Assembly: GCF_900111095.1 (NCBI RefSeq)
Contig: NZ_FOGB01000001.1
Span: 248,001-312,000, forward strand
Reading direction: 5' to 3'
Length of the DNA: 64,000 bases
Source of the DNA: Amphritea atlantica
GTDB taxonomy: Bacteria; Pseudomonadota; Gammaproteobacteria; Pseudomonadales; Balneatricaceae
Shown here: positions 51,200-60,005 of the stretch, one piece after another
Layout: each line of letters opens with the position of its first letter
Position numbering within the stretch: position 1 is the first letter of the stretch
Notes under the pieces: model-generated
The model's input: only the letters and a program-made list of their open reading frames with translations
Told to the model about the DNA's origin: nothing
Database searches by the model: none
Program-made: the position numbers and the translations under genes

Positions 51200-51225
51200 C
51201 TAATTGAAATATATTGAGTATGTTG
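51102..51225 (+). repeat. 14-bp exact direct repeat, 110-bp period
   Basis: TATTGAGTATGTTG occurs at 51102-51115 and 51212-51225. The second copy precedes the small membrane-protein ORF at 51285 and may be a binding site or a relic of duplication. Confidence 0.7.
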
Positions 51226-51284
51226 AGTTGGCCCTGTTTCTGCTTCAAGAGAGGTATCGTAAAAACATATCTGGAGATTGACTC

Positions 51285-51407
51285 ATGGTACATGAAGAGC
51301 AAGGTGTTGAGGTTATCGGTATCGTTTCAACTGTTCTGATGGTGGTAGTCGGTTTAGTGATCGGTATATCGCCCATGCTGGTACACGTAGGGATGTTGAT
51401 ATCCTGA
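51285..51407 (+). CDS. small single-span membrane protein (40 aa)
   Basis: The 40-residue product starts MVHEEQGVEV and continues into one long hydrophobic span, IGIVSTVLMVVVGLVIGI, then SPMLVHVGMLIS. ATG follows CTGGAG with a 6-nt spacer. A strong terminator at 51476-51499 ends this transcript before the MarR-GNAT gene, which supports expression of a discrete small transcription unit. It does not resemble a known family to my reading. Many bacteria encode tiny membrane proteins that modulate transporters or respond to stress. Confidence 0.5.
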   Translation: MVHEEQGVEVIGIVSTVLMVVVGLVIGISPMLVHVGMLIS

Positions 51408-51475
51408 TCCTATTAAGCCTTTTTTTTAGAAGGGCGGATCAGTAAATCTCCTTCCTGCGATTCACCCAACCATTC

Positions 51476-51499
51476 AGGGGATGCATAGTCCCCTTTTTT
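51476..51499 (+). terminator. intrinsic terminator before the MarR-GNAT gene
   Basis: AGGGGA-TGCATAG-TCCCCT is followed by five T. It separates the small membrane-protein ORF from the next gene. Confidence 0.85.
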
Positions 51500-51507
51500 A
51501 TAGTAAG

Positions 51508-51527
51508 TTATGTAACTAGTTACGTAA
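51508..51527. promoter_or_regulatory. palindrome TTATGTAACT-AGTTACGTAA upstream of the MarR-GNAT gene
   Basis: Nine of ten base pairs match over a 20-bp dyad, about 40 bp before the start codon. It is the shape of a MarR operator and is likely bound by the product of the adjacent gene. Confidence 0.55.
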
Positions 51528-51566
51528 TTAGTATTGTATATTTGTCTTGTATTGGGGTTGGGTTCT

Positions 51567-52538
51567 ATGGATTACATGAGAAGTTTTGGCAGTCTGTCAC
51601 TGGGCAGCCGGTTGAAGCGGCTGTCGGACCGGCTGGTGCAGGATGTGATTCGTCTGTATCAGAGCCAGGGTATAGAGCTTAACCCGACTTTTTTTCCACT
51701 GTTCAATATGCTGCATCAACAGGGCGCTATGACCGTCACTGAGGCGGCAGAGAAGCTGGGGGTAACCCATCCGGCTATCAGTAAGATCGCCCGCAAAATG
51801 CAGCAGGAGGAGTGGCTGAGTAAAACCGCTGATCCTGATGATGAGCGGCGTCAGTTGCTGGCTTTGTCGCCAAAAAGTGAGCAACTGCTGGAGCAGATCA
51901 CCCCGGTCTGGTCGGCGATTCAGGGTCAGCTTGATACCCTGATCAGTTGCCAGCAGTACCCCCTGCTGGATTCGCTTGCAGAGTTTGAAAACCTGTTGCA
52001 ACAGCGAGGTTTCTATACCCCGGTCGTGGAACAGCTGGCACGTCGTAATGAGGGGCAGGATATCGTTATTCAGGGGTGGGATGCTGAGCTGCGGGATGAT
52101 TTCCGTCGTCTCAATCTGGCCTGGCTTAACCGTTATTTTGATGGACATCTTTTGGAAAGAGACCGCGAGGCGCTGAATAATCCTGAAGGCTACTATCTTG
52201 CCCAGGGAGGCTATATCTGGTTTGCCCGACACCAGGCAGATAACCAGGTGGTTGGCTGTGTGGCTCTGGCAAGGCATGACAATGAGCGTTATGAAATCTC
52301 GAAAATGGGAGTCGATGACAGCTGGCAAACGATCGGTGTCGGTCGCAGGTTGCTGATGACTGCGTTGGATAAAGCCCGGGAGCTGGGCGCTTCAGAGGTG
52401 TTTCTTGAAAGTTCGAGCAAACTGGAGCGGGCTTTACAGCTATATCGGAATCTGGGATTCCGGGATATTCTCCATCCTGAAGGCCAGTCTTATTATGACA
52501 GGGCCGATATCTATATGACACTGACTTTACGGGCATGA
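51567..52538 (+). CDS. MarR-type HTH fused to GNAT acetyltransferase
   Basis: The protein of 323 residues has a MarR wHTH at about 40-125 (NMLHQQGAMTVTEAAEKLGVTHPAISKIARKMQQEEW) and a GNAT domain at about 185-320 (acetyl-CoA loop IGVGRRLLMTALDKARELGASEVFLESS, then LYRNLGFRDI). Such MarR-GNAT fusions occur in proteobacteria; a regulator that also acetylates a small molecule or protein is inferred. The open frame starts at 51534; ATG at 51567 or 51576 is likelier. azlCD follow 10 bp later and are probably in the same operon. Confidence 0.85.
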   Translation: MDYMRSFGSLSLGSRLKRLSDRLVQDVIRLYQSQGIELNPTFFPLFNMLHQQGAMTVTEAAEKLGVTHPAISKIARKMQQEEWLSKTADPDDERRQLLALSPKSEQLLEQITPVWSAIQGQLDTLISCQQYPLLDSLAEFENLLQQRGFYTPVVEQLARRNEGQDIVIQGWDAELRDDFRRLNLAWLNRYFDGHLLERDREALNNPEGYYLAQGGYIWFARHQADNQVVGCVALARHDNERYEISKMGVDDSWQTIGVGRRLLMTALDKARELGASEVFLESSSKLERALQLYRNLGFRDILHPEGQSYYDRADIYMTLTLRA

Positions 52539-52548
52539 GTTTACGGCT

Positions 52549-53301
52549 ATGAATTGTAACGTTATGGATCAGGATAATACCTCTTTAAAGCGTCGGGAGA
52601 TGCTCGACGGCGCCAAAGCCACCGTGCCGTTGATAATCGGTGCTATCCCGTTTGGTATTATCTTCGGTACCCTTGCCGGGCCCAGTGGCTTATCCGCGCT
52701 GGGGGCACTGGCGATGTCGGTGTTTGTGTTTGCAGGTTCTGCTCAGTTTATCGCCCTTGGACTGCTGGCGGCGGGGGCCGCAATCCCTGTGATTATTGCC
52801 ACCACCTTTGTCGTCAATCTACGGCATATTCTCTATGCAGCCAATCTGGTACCCAAAATTGCTCATCTGCCCCATCGCTGGCGGGTGATGATGGCGTTCG
52901 GACTGACCGATGAGACTTTTGCTGCGGTCAGCAACCGTTTTCTGCTGCAGGACAATACCGAGCATGCACACTGGTTTTACCTGGGGTCATGGCTGGCGAT
53001 GTATGGCAACTGGGTTTTCTGCACGGGCTTGGGTATCGCGTTGGGGGAGTTGTTCCCCGATATGACCGACTGGGGGCTGGATTTTGCGATGTCGGTCACC
53101 TTTATCGGTATGGTGGTTCCCTACCTGAAGAGTAAACCGATGTGGGGGGCGGTAGTCGTATCCGGTGTCATCGCCATGGCAACCATTGGCATGCCCCATA
53201 AGCTGGGGTTAATGGTGGCGGCACTGTGCGGTATCTCAACCGGATTATCCCTGCACCTGCTACTTAAACGCCAGTCAGCACCGGAGAGTGAGCATGAATG
53301 A
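52549..53301 (+). CDS. azlC: AzlC-type branched-chain amino acid exporter subunit
   Basis: The 250-residue protein carries the AzlC signature: PLIIGAIPFGIIFGTLAG, FAGSAQFIALGLLAAGA, INLRHILY-like VVNLRHILYAANLVPK, and the FGLTDETFA motif. It exports leucine-type amino acids or analogues together with AzlD, encoded immediately downstream with a short overlap. The preceding MarR-GNAT protein may regulate or modify the exported compound. Confidence 0.92.
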   Translation: MNCNVMDQDNTSLKRREMLDGAKATVPLIIGAIPFGIIFGTLAGPSGLSALGALAMSVFVFAGSAQFIALGLLAAGAAIPVIIATTFVVNLRHILYAANLVPKIAHLPHRWRVMMAFGLTDETFAAVSNRFLLQDNTEHAHWFYLGSWLAMYGNWVFCTGLGIALGELFPDMTDWGLDFAMSVTFIGMVVPYLKSKPMWGAVVVSGVIAMATIGMPHKLGLMVAALCGISTGLSLHLLLKRQSAPESEHE

Positions 53302-53614
53302 AGCATTGTTGATTCTGGGGATGTTTCTGGTGACCTTCAGCGTTCGCTATGTGCTGTTTGGTGTTGCGGGTAAGGTGCGTTTCCCTCCCTGGCTGACAAC
53401 CGGATTGAGTTTCGTACCGCCGGCGGTACTGACGGCCATTATTGTTCCGGCGGTTCTGTTGCCCCGGGGGGAGTTATGGTTACGGGCAGATAACCCCTGG
53501 TTGCTGGCGGGGGGATTCGCTGCACTGGTGTCGTTCTGGCGACGGGATCTGCTGACGACTATTGTTGCCGGCATGTTGTGCTTTATGTTGCTCAGGTTTG
53601 GTTTCGGTTTATAA
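53294..53614 (+). CDS. azlD: AzlD-type branched-chain amino acid exporter subunit
   Basis: The protein of 106 residues has three to four hydrophobic helices and the AzlD pattern of ending LLRFGFGL, with VTFSVRYVLFGVAG and FVPPAVLTAIIVPAVLLP. It overlaps azlC by 8 bp (ATG at 53294 has GGAG upstream). It is the small partner of AzlC. Confidence 0.9.
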   Translation: MNEALLILGMFLVTFSVRYVLFGVAGKVRFPPWLTTGLSFVPPAVLTAIIVPAVLLPRGELWLRADNPWLLAGGFAALVSFWRRDLLTTIVAGMLCFMLLRFGFGL

Positions 53615-53812
53615 CGTTTGATATATTTAGAAGCACTTTTTGTAAGTAGGCTAACCGCATGCCTGATAAATTGACAAGCTGCTTTCCATATATATAACAG
53701 GGTTTAACTGTAACCCTCCCCGTTACAGCTGTTGATGGGTTATATTCTGTCTGTTGGCATATAACTTGTAGACTGTTAGCCAGGTCAGAACAGGTGTGAG
53801 CAGGGGCGGACT

Positions 53813-56152
53813 ATTATTATTGCAGCAATCAGTATCCGGATCAGAGGGCAGGTGCAGGGGGTTGGTTTCCGACCTTTTGTGTATAACCTTGCCTGCCGTC
53901 TTGGCCTGAAGGGTACCGTTGCCAACTCTGCTTCAGGGGTGGAGATCTTTGCAGAGGGACCGGCCTCTGATCTGCTGTTGTTCCAGCAGCTGCTTGAGCA
54001 GGAACAACCTCCAATGTCGCTGATTGAAGCAGTTCAGGCGGAACCTGCGGCGCCGCAACACCTCTCCGGTTTTCGCATTGTTGCAAGCCGCCAGGGCGAT
54101 CTGCAGGTGGCGGCAACCCCTGATGCTGCCGTCTGCCCGGATTGCTTAGATGAACTGTTTGATGCGGGTGACCGGCGCTATCTTTATCCCTTTATTAACT
54201 GCACTAACTGTGGCCCGCGCTACAGTATTATCCGGGCGCTGCCCTACGATCGTCATCAGACGACCATGTCTGAGTTTGCGCTCTGTCCTGCCTGTCAGCG
54301 TGAATATTCTAATCCTGCCGACCGTCGCTTCCATGCTCAGCCCAATGCCTGTTCGGTCTGTGGCCCCCACCTGAGTTTTGTTGCGGGGACGGGAGAACCT
54401 CAACAGGGGGATCCGCTGGCCGCCGCAGTGGCGCTGATTCAGCAGGGGATGATTGTTGCCGTTAAAGGGATTGGCGGATTTCATCTGGTGTGCGATGCAC
54501 GCAACCCGGCGGCCGTTCAACGACTGCGTCAGCGTAAGAGTCGCCCGGTTAAGCCGTTTGCTGTGATGGGGCTGAATCCGCAGTCGCTGACGTCGATAGT
54601 GTCGCTGAATGTCATACGGGAACAACGATTGCAGGCCCAGGATGCGCCGGTTTTACTCTGTCCTTCAGTGGATGAGTTGCCTGAGGGCATTGCTCCTGGT
54701 CTGGCCTGGTGTGGTGTAATGCTGCCCCATACCCCGTTGCACTATCTTCTGTTACACCGCTTATGTGGTAGTCCTGCCGGAACCGACTGGCTCCGCCAAC
54801 CTCAGACTCCGCTGTTGGTGATGACCAGCGGTAACCGTAGCGGCAACCCGCTGGTGACCGATAATCAGCAGGCGGTTACTCAGTTGCAGGGGATCGCCGA
54901 TGGTTTTCTGCTGCATAACCGGGATATTCATATCCGTTGTGATGACTCCGTGGTGAATGGGTTGTCGGATCTGATGCCGCTGATTCGCCGGGGCAGGGGG
55001 CTGGCCCCACAGGTGATTCGCTTACCACAGAGTGGTCCGGCGACCCTGGCGGTTGGTGCGTTTTTTAAGAATACCCTCTGTCTGACGCAGGGGAATCGGG
55101 CTTACGTATCCCAGTATATTGGTGATCTGGATAACCCGGACTGTTGTCAGTCGCTGACCCAGATGACCGGGCACCTGACTTCATTGTTGGGCATTCAGCC
55201 TGAGCAGGTGGTCTGCGATCTGCATCCCGATTTTTATAGCAGCCGGTTTGCCCGGGAATATGCGCAGCAGAACGATATCCCTCTGTATCGGGTTCAGCAT
55301 CATCATGCGCATCTCGCCTCGGTCATGGCCGAACAGAATATCAGTGAAGAGGTGCTGGGTCTGGCGCTGGATGGTCTTGGGCTGGGGCCTGATCAGCAGT
55401 TATGGGGAGGTGAACTGCTGCAAGTGGATGGACATCGCTATAGCCGCCTGGGTCATCTGCCTCAACTGGCACTGCCCGGTGGTGACCGCGCATCAATCGA
55501 GCCCTGGCGTTCCGCTGCGGCTGTTTTGCATCGGTTAGGGCGTGGCGATGAGATTTCGGCCCGCTTCTCTCAACCCGCCGCGATCACTGTTAAACAGATG
55601 CTGGATCAGGGCTTTAACTGCCCGCAAACCAGTAGTACAGGTCGATTGTTTGATGCGGTCGCATCCCTGTTAGGTATCTGTCATAGCAACAGTTTTGAGG
55701 CGGATGCGGCGATGCAGCTTGAGGCCAGTGCCTGCCGTTATCTGCAACGTTCTGATCATCCGCAGCTGGATTTGCTGATCGACTTCAGTGAGTCCGGCCA
55801 GCCAATGCTGAATCGACTGCTACAGTGTATTGCGGATACTGAAGACCCTGAATGGGGTGCCGCGCTGTTTCACTGTCAGCTGATTGAGGGGCTGAGTCGC
55901 TGGGTTATCACTCAGAGTCGGAGGGTTAATATCAGCACTGTGGTACTGGGGGGCGGCTGTTTCCTCAATCAGATACTGTTACAGGGGCTCACAGAAAATT
56001 TACAGCAGGCGGGGATAACCGTCTATAGTGCTGCAAAACTACCCTGCAATGATGCGGGGATCAGTCTTGGCCAGGCACAGATAGCACATCTGCTGGCCCG
56101 GCAAAATAACAACGATAAACAACCGGTAAAGGGGTTATCCCAATGTGTTTAG
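53813..56152 (+). CDS. hypF: carbamoyltransferase HypF (hydrogenase maturation)
   Basis: The protein makes the CN ligands of [NiFe] hydrogenases from carbamoyl phosphate. Order: N-terminal acylphosphatase domain ([18 protein letters not shown]), zinc-binding CPDC-C-x2-C and CPAC-C-x2-C pairs, YrdC-like [12 protein letters not shown] and the Kae1-like [12 protein letters not shown] with C-terminal GGGCFLNQ. The listed GTG at 53852 would remove the first strand of the acylphosphatase domain. No ATG, GTG or TTG occurs in frame between the stop at 53777 and 53852, so translation probably begins at one of the ATT codons at 53813-53821. Boundaries here use the first. hypC overlaps the end. Confidence 0.88.
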   Translation: MIIAAISIRIRGQVQGVGFRPFVYNLACRLGLKGTVANSASGVEIFAEGPASDLLLFQQLLEQEQPPMSLIEAVQAEPAAPQHLSGFRIVASRQGDLQVAATPDAAVCPDCLDELFDAGDRRYLYPFINCTNCGPRYSIIRALPYDRHQTTMSEFALCPACQREYSNPADRRFHAQPNACSVCGPHLSFVAGTGEPQQGDPLAAAVALIQQGMIVAVKGIGGFHLVCDARNPAAVQRLRQRKSRPVKPFAVMGLNPQSLTSIVSLNVIREQRLQAQDAPVLLCPSVDELPEGIAPGLAWCGVMLPHTPLHYLLLHRLCGSPAGTDWLRQPQTPLLVMTSGNRSGNPLVTDNQQAVTQLQGIADGFLLHNRDIHIRCDDSVVNGLSDLMPLIRRGRGLAPQVIRLPQSGPATLAVGAFFKNTLCLTQGNRAYVSQYIGDLDNPDCCQSLTQMTGHLTSLLGIQPEQVVCDLHPDFYSSRFAREYAQQNDIPLYRVQHHHAHLASVMAEQNISEEVLGLALDGLGLGPDQQLWGGELLQVDGHRYSRLGHLPQLALPGGDRASIEPWRSAAAVLHRLGRGDEISARFSQPAAITVKQMLDQGFNCPQTSSTGRLFDAVASLLGICHSNSFEADAAMQLEASACRYLQRSDHPQLDLLIDFSESGQPMLNRLLQCIADTEDPEWGAALFHCQLIEGLSRWVITQSRRVNISTVVLGGGCFLNQILLQGLTENLQQAGITVYSAAKLPCNDAGISLGQAQIAHLLARQNNNDKQPVKGLSQCV

Positions 56153-56397
56153 CAATACCCGTAGAGGTGGTTGAAATACTCGATAGTGACACCGCGATTG
56201 CCGATATCGGAGGCGTTCGTAAAGAGATCAATGTGGCGCTGATCGAGGATCTGACGGTCGGTGATTATGTGATTCTGCATGTGGGCTATGCTCTGAATAA
56301 GATCGATCCGGAAGAGGCTCGTAAAACACTGGAACTGTTCGCTGAACTGGGCGAGCTGCAAGCGGCAATCAACGATAATCAGCAGGTGCTCCCATGA
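56143..56397 (+). CDS. hypC: HypC/HybG/HupF-type hydrogenase maturation chaperone
   Basis: The 84-residue protein begins [12 protein letters not shown], where Cys2 is essential, and is full length with [37 protein letters not shown]. It carries the Fe(CN)2CO group between HypD and the hydrogenase precursor. It overlaps hypF by 10 bp and hypD by 4 bp, so the genes are translationally coupled. Confidence 0.95.
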   Translation: MCLAIPVEVVEILDSDTAIADIGGVRKEINVALIEDLTVGDYVILHVGYALNKIDPEEARKTLELFAELGELQAAINDNQQVLP

Positions 56398-57539
56398 AGT
56401 ATGTTGATGAATACCGGGATGGCAAACTGGCGCGGGAGATCGCCGAACGTATCCGTAACGAAGCGTTGCCGTCACGGCAATACAACCTGATGGAGTTCTG
56501 TGGGGGGCATACCCACGCCATTTTTCGCTACGGTATTCCCGATCTGCTGCCGGATAATGTCAACATGATTCACGGGCCGGGTTGTCCTGTGTGTGTCCTG
56601 CCGATCAGCCGTCTGGACACTGCGATCGAGCTGGCGGTCGCCCATGACGTTATTCTCTGTTCCTATGGCGATATGATGCGGGTGCCTGGTTCGCGCAAGC
56701 GCAGTCTGCTGAAAGCGCGGGCAGAAGGGGCTGATGTGCGGATGGTCTACTCCTCTATGGATGCGCTTAAGCTGGCACAGGATAATCCCGATCGGGAGGT
56801 GGTGTTCTTTGCCATCGGATTTGAAACTACCACCCCGCCCACAGCACTGGTGATTCATCAGGCGAAAAAGCTGGGGGTGAAGAATTTCAGTGTGTTTTGT
56901 AACCATGTGCTCACCCCGGCAGCGATCAGCAGTATTCTTGATTCCCCTGAAGCGGGAGAACTTGGGCTGCTTAAACTGGATGGCTTTGTTGGCCCGGCCC
57001 ATGTCAGCACCGTGATTGGCAGCCAGCCCTATGAGCGTTTTGCTGTCGAATACAGTAAACCGATTGTCATTGCCGGCTTTGAACCGCTGGATCTGCTGCA
57101 GGCGATTCTGATGCTGATCCGCCAGGTGAATGAGGGCCGGGCAGAGGTTGAGAATGAGTTCTCCCGTGCCGTGACACGGCAGGGTAATGAGCGCGCTAAA
57201 CAGATTGTCGATGAAACCTTTGAAGAGCGGGATAGCTTCGAATGGCGAGGTCTGGGTTTTGTCCCCCGTAGCGCGCTGCAGATCAGAGCAGAGTTTGCCG
57301 GGTTCGATGCGGAAAAACGTTTTCCGGTGGAATATCGCAGTTCAGCGGAAAACTCTGCCTGTCTGTGCGGACCAATTTTACACGGAGTGAAATCCCCGCG
57401 GGATTGCACGCTGTTTGGTGGGGCCTGTACGCCGGAAAATCCGCTGGGGCCCTGTATGGTCTCCAGTGAGGGCGCCTGTGCGGCCTATTATAGCTACGGC
57501 CGGCATCAGGAATCGCTGATCGCCAAAGAGCATGCCTGA
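56394..57539 (+). CDS. hypD: HypD, Fe-S hydrogenase maturation protein
   Basis: The 381-residue scaffold assembles the Fe(CN)2CO unit. Key cysteines are in [26 protein letters not shown] and the C-terminal 4Fe-4S set [37 protein letters not shown]. It starts with an ATGA overlap with hypC. It acts with HypC. Confidence 0.95.
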   Translation: MKYVDEYRDGKLAREIAERIRNEALPSRQYNLMEFCGGHTHAIFRYGIPDLLPDNVNMIHGPGCPVCVLPISRLDTAIELAVAHDVILCSYGDMMRVPGSRKRSLLKARAEGADVRMVYSSMDALKLAQDNPDREVVFFAIGFETTTPPTALVIHQAKKLGVKNFSVFCNHVLTPAAISSILDSPEAGELGLLKLDGFVGPAHVSTVIGSQPYERFAVEYSKPIVIAGFEPLDLLQAILMLIRQVNEGRAEVENEFSRAVTRQGNERAKQIVDETFEERDSFEWRGLGFVPRSALQIRAEFAGFDAEKRFPVEYRSSAENSACLCGPILHGVKSPRDCTLFGGACTPENPLGPCMVSSEGACAAYYSYGRHQESLIAKEHA

Positions 57540-57598
57540 TCAAAATGAAACATCGCGACAAGTAATACAAGTGGCTCAGAGATAAGGGTTTATACATA

Positions 57599-58645
57599 AT
57601 GACCAAGCGAACTGAATACAGCCATGCGCTGGACCTGCAGAATGGCCGGGTAGAGATGGCCCACGGCAGCGGGGGTAAAGCGATGGCACAGCTGATTGAT
57701 GAGCTGTTTCTGCAGGCGTTTTCCAACCCCTGGCTGGAGCAGATGAACGATCAGGCCTGTTTTACCCTGCCGCCGGGACGTGTGGTGATGGCCACCGACA
57801 GCCATGTGATCTCGCCGCTGTTTTTTCCCGGAGGGGATATCGGTTCGTTGTCAGTACATGGCACGGTTAACGATGTGGCGATGTCCGGTGCGGTACCAAA
57901 GTACCTCTCCGCGGGCTTTATTCTGGAAGAGGGGTTCCCGCTGGCAGATCTGCAACGCATTGTACAATCCATGGCTCGGGCCGCAGAGGAGGCCGGTGTC
58001 GCTATCGTCACCGGTGACACCAAAGTGGTGGAACGGGGCAAAGGGGATGGCTGCTTTATCAACACCACCGGCATCGGTGTGCTGGTGGAACAGCTGAATC
58101 TTTCCGGTAACCGGGTGCAACCGGGGGATAAGATTATCCTCTCCGGCACCCTGGGGGATCACGGGGTTGCCATTATGTCTCTGCGCGAAGGCTTAACCTT
58201 TGAAACCACTATAGCGTCTGACAGTCAGTCCCTGCATGATCTGGTAGCCGCAATGGTGGCCGAAGTACCAGAGATTAACTGTATGCGGGATCCCACCCGG
58301 GGCGGACTGGCCGCAACCCTGAATGAGATCGCCCAGAGCAGCCATGTCGGGGTTACCATCTACGAAGCAACTATACCGGTTAAACCTCAGGTCAGTGCCG
58401 CCTGTGAGTTTCTCGGGCTGGATCCGCTCTATGTGGCTAATGAGGGCAAACTGGTAGCGTTTTGTCCGGCTGATAAAGCGGAGCAACTGCTGGCCGTGAT
58501 GCGGAAACATTCGAAAGGGCAAGAGGCTGCGATTATTGGTGAAGTGACCGCAGATCCGTTGAAGTTTGTGCAGATGGAAACGGTGTTTGGTGGACGGCGG
58601 ATGGTGGATTGGATTTCGGCCGAGCAACTCCCCCGCATCTGCTGA
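57599..58645 (+). CDS. hypE: HypE, carbamoyl dehydratase of hydrogenase maturation
   Basis: The 348-residue PurM-fold enzyme takes a carbamoyl group from HypF on its C-terminal cysteine and dehydrates it to thiocyanate. The sequence ends PRIC, the required terminal motif, and it begins with RVEMAHGSGGKAMAQLIDE. hypFCDE forms one transcription unit. No hypA or hypB, hydrogenase subunits or protease were found in the window. Confidence 0.95.
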   Translation: MTKRTEYSHALDLQNGRVEMAHGSGGKAMAQLIDELFLQAFSNPWLEQMNDQACFTLPPGRVVMATDSHVISPLFFPGGDIGSLSVHGTVNDVAMSGAVPKYLSAGFILEEGFPLADLQRIVQSMARAAEEAGVAIVTGDTKVVERGKGDGCFINTTGIGVLVEQLNLSGNRVQPGDKIILSGTLGDHGVAIMSLREGLTFETTIASDSQSLHDLVAAMVAEVPEINCMRDPTRGGLAATLNEIAQSSHVGVTIYEATIPVKPQVSAACEFLGLDPLYVANEGKLVAFCPADKAEQLLAVMRKHSKGQEAAIIGEVTADPLKFVQMETVFGGRRMVDWISAEQLPRIC

Positions 58646-59071
58646 GCGGGTGTAGGGGATCACCATGCTGCGTTTACGCTCGCTCGTGTAAGAGAGCTAC
58701 ACGTCGCTCGCTAGGCCTTGCCTGATGCTCCCCTACACTCGCTCAGTTTTGGGAATGTCTATGCTGCGTTTACGCTCGCTCGTGTAAGAAGAGCTACACG
58801 TCGCTTGCCAGGCCTTGCCTGATGCTCCCCTACACTCGCTCAGTTCTTCGAATACTGGGGAGCACCATGTGCTTTTACGCTCGCTGGTGTAAGAAGAGCT
58901 ACACGTCGCTTGCCAGGCCTTGCCTGGTGCACCCCTACACCCGCTCAGGGATTCGAATACTTTTGGAAACGTCATTCATTTTGTTGGCAGGAATCAATGA
59001 TCTTATAAGTCTGATATTCTTGCTAAACTGATGTGTTGTTTAACGGCAGTTATGAATAGTGAGGACGTTTG
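58646..59071. other. 426-bp region after hypE
   Basis: It consists of the repeat array and then an AT-rich promoter area at 58960-59070. No gene is supported. Confidence 0.7.
58665..58958. repeat. three tandem copies of a 91-93 bp structured repeat
   Basis: Copies start at 58665, 58761 and 58867 (spacings 96 and 106). Each contains TACGCTCGCT, the dyad GTGTAAGAAGAGCTACAC-like segment (about 20 bp), AGGCCTTGCCTG and TACACTCGCTCAG. The outer sequences GTGTAGGGGA and TCCCCTACAC are inverted, so each can fold into stems. Similar to REP/BIME-type intergenic elements. The minus-strand 80-codon frame over them is non-coding. Confidence 0.85.
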
Positions 59072-59317
59072 ATGAAACTGATCATACTGATGGTTGCGCT
59101 GCTTATTGTTGGTTTGCTGACTATTCAGCAGATGGCACCGAAAGCCGTTGCACCTGATGCATCAGCCGACCTCAACTCCACGCATACAGCCCCGGATGTT
59201 CCAGAAGTGCCTACCCGTCCCGATGAAGTTAAGCAGTTTGGCAAAGAGATGAGCGATTATATTCAGAGCGAAGCGGCAAAAAGGGCGGCAGCGTTGGAAG
59301 AGGCGCAGAAGCAATAA
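59072..59317 (+). CDS. small membrane-anchored or secreted protein (81 aa)
   Basis: The protein has an N-terminal hydrophobic segment (KLIILMVALLIVGLLTIQQ, about residues 2-20) that may be a signal anchor, followed by a proline/alanine-rich part and a charged coiled-coil-like tail KEMSDYIQSEAAKRAAALEEAQKQ. ATG at 59072 has GAGGACG upstream; a TTG one codon earlier is less likely. No family recognised. Confidence 0.65.
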   Translation: MKLIILMVALLIVGLLTIQQMAPKAVAPDASADLNSTHTAPDVPEVPTRPDEVKQFGKEMSDYIQSEAAKRAAALEEAQKQ

Positions 59318-59467
59318 TTTCTTAGCCTTTAGTGGTTGTTCCTTTTCTTCGCAGGTTCTCTTATTTGTTGGTGACGGTCTTGTTAATTTCTGCAGCATTA
59401 GTATGTAATGAACCTCAAGAGGATGAGCTGGTCTCTGTATTGGCGTAGTTAACATGGATATGGATAA

Positions 59468-59764
59468 GTGGGTGAAGGAGTGACGTTAAAGATCAGATTA
59501 ACAGGGTTTATACGGGTTCCTGAGCCGGATCTTGATGCCGTCATCCGGGAGCTGGTAAATCATCGAAAACTGACGCTGGATGAGCCGGGTTGTCTTCGAT
59601 TCGAGGTGACTCAGTGTCAGACTAATCCCTGTCGCTTCGTTGTTTTTGAAGAGTTTTCTGATCGCGCCGCATTTCAGGCACACCAGGCACGAACCCGATC
59701 TTCTTACTGGGCTCAGGTGACAGCAAACGCTGAACGGAACTATCAGATAAAAACTGTCAGGTAA
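59468..59764 (+). CDS. ABM-superfamily protein
   Basis: The 98-residue protein has the ABM dimeric barrel layout: KIRLTGFIRVPEPDLDAVIRELVNHRKLTLDEPGCLRFEVTQ and FVVFEEFSDRAAFQAHQART. It resembles YgiN-like quinol monooxygenases or other small cofactor-free oxygenases. GTG at 59468 is the start chosen; GTG at 59480 is an alternative. Its last seven codons lie within the first copies of a 14-bp repeat, so its C-terminus has been shaped by it. Confidence 0.75.
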   Translation: MGEGVTLKIRLTGFIRVPEPDLDAVIRELVNHRKLTLDEPGCLRFEVTQCQTNPCRFVVFEEFSDRAAFQAHQARTRSSYWAQVTANAERNYQIKTVR

Positions 59765-59833
59765 AAACTATCAGGTAGAAATGATCAGTAGAACTCTCAA
59801 GTACGAACTCTCAAGTACGAATTCTTAATTACG
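59737..59833 (+). repeat. seven degenerate copies of a 14-bp tandem repeat
   Basis: Units at 59737, 59751, 59765, 59779 (13 bp), 59792, 59806 and 59820 have consensus AACTvTCAGGTAVA-like sequence; copies at 59792 and 59806 are identical. The array starts inside the ABM gene and runs into the spacer. Slippage-type origin is likely. Confidence 0.8.
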
Positions 59834-60005
59834 AGCTGTGAAATAATCGATTAAACGGAGTAAAACCCGGCTATAGTGATGCGGTTGTTATCAGATGCTA
59901 CTCTTGGCTCTGCTAAACTTCCGTTATAGAACGAAATCCCGGATGATCCGGTTTCTATGTTGATCTGTATAACTAAGCATTAAATAATATCTATAGGTAA
60001 CGATT

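Larger units (their letters stand above)
50904..51284. other. 381-bp spacer upstream of the small membrane-protein gene
   Basis: Apart from the candidate 33-residue ORF and the 14-bp direct repeat, nothing recognisable is present. It is the promoter region for both the PilZ gene and the small ORFs. Confidence 0.5.

Noticed and set aside
58665-58958. Possible CRISPR array
   Set aside because: Only three long imperfect copies of about 92 bp, nearly contiguous, with no unique spacers of regular length and no cas genes.
58733-58975. 80-codon minus-strand frame with a duplicated peptide
   Set aside because: The peptide repeat only reflects the tandem DNA repeat at 58665-58958; no ribosome site or family match.
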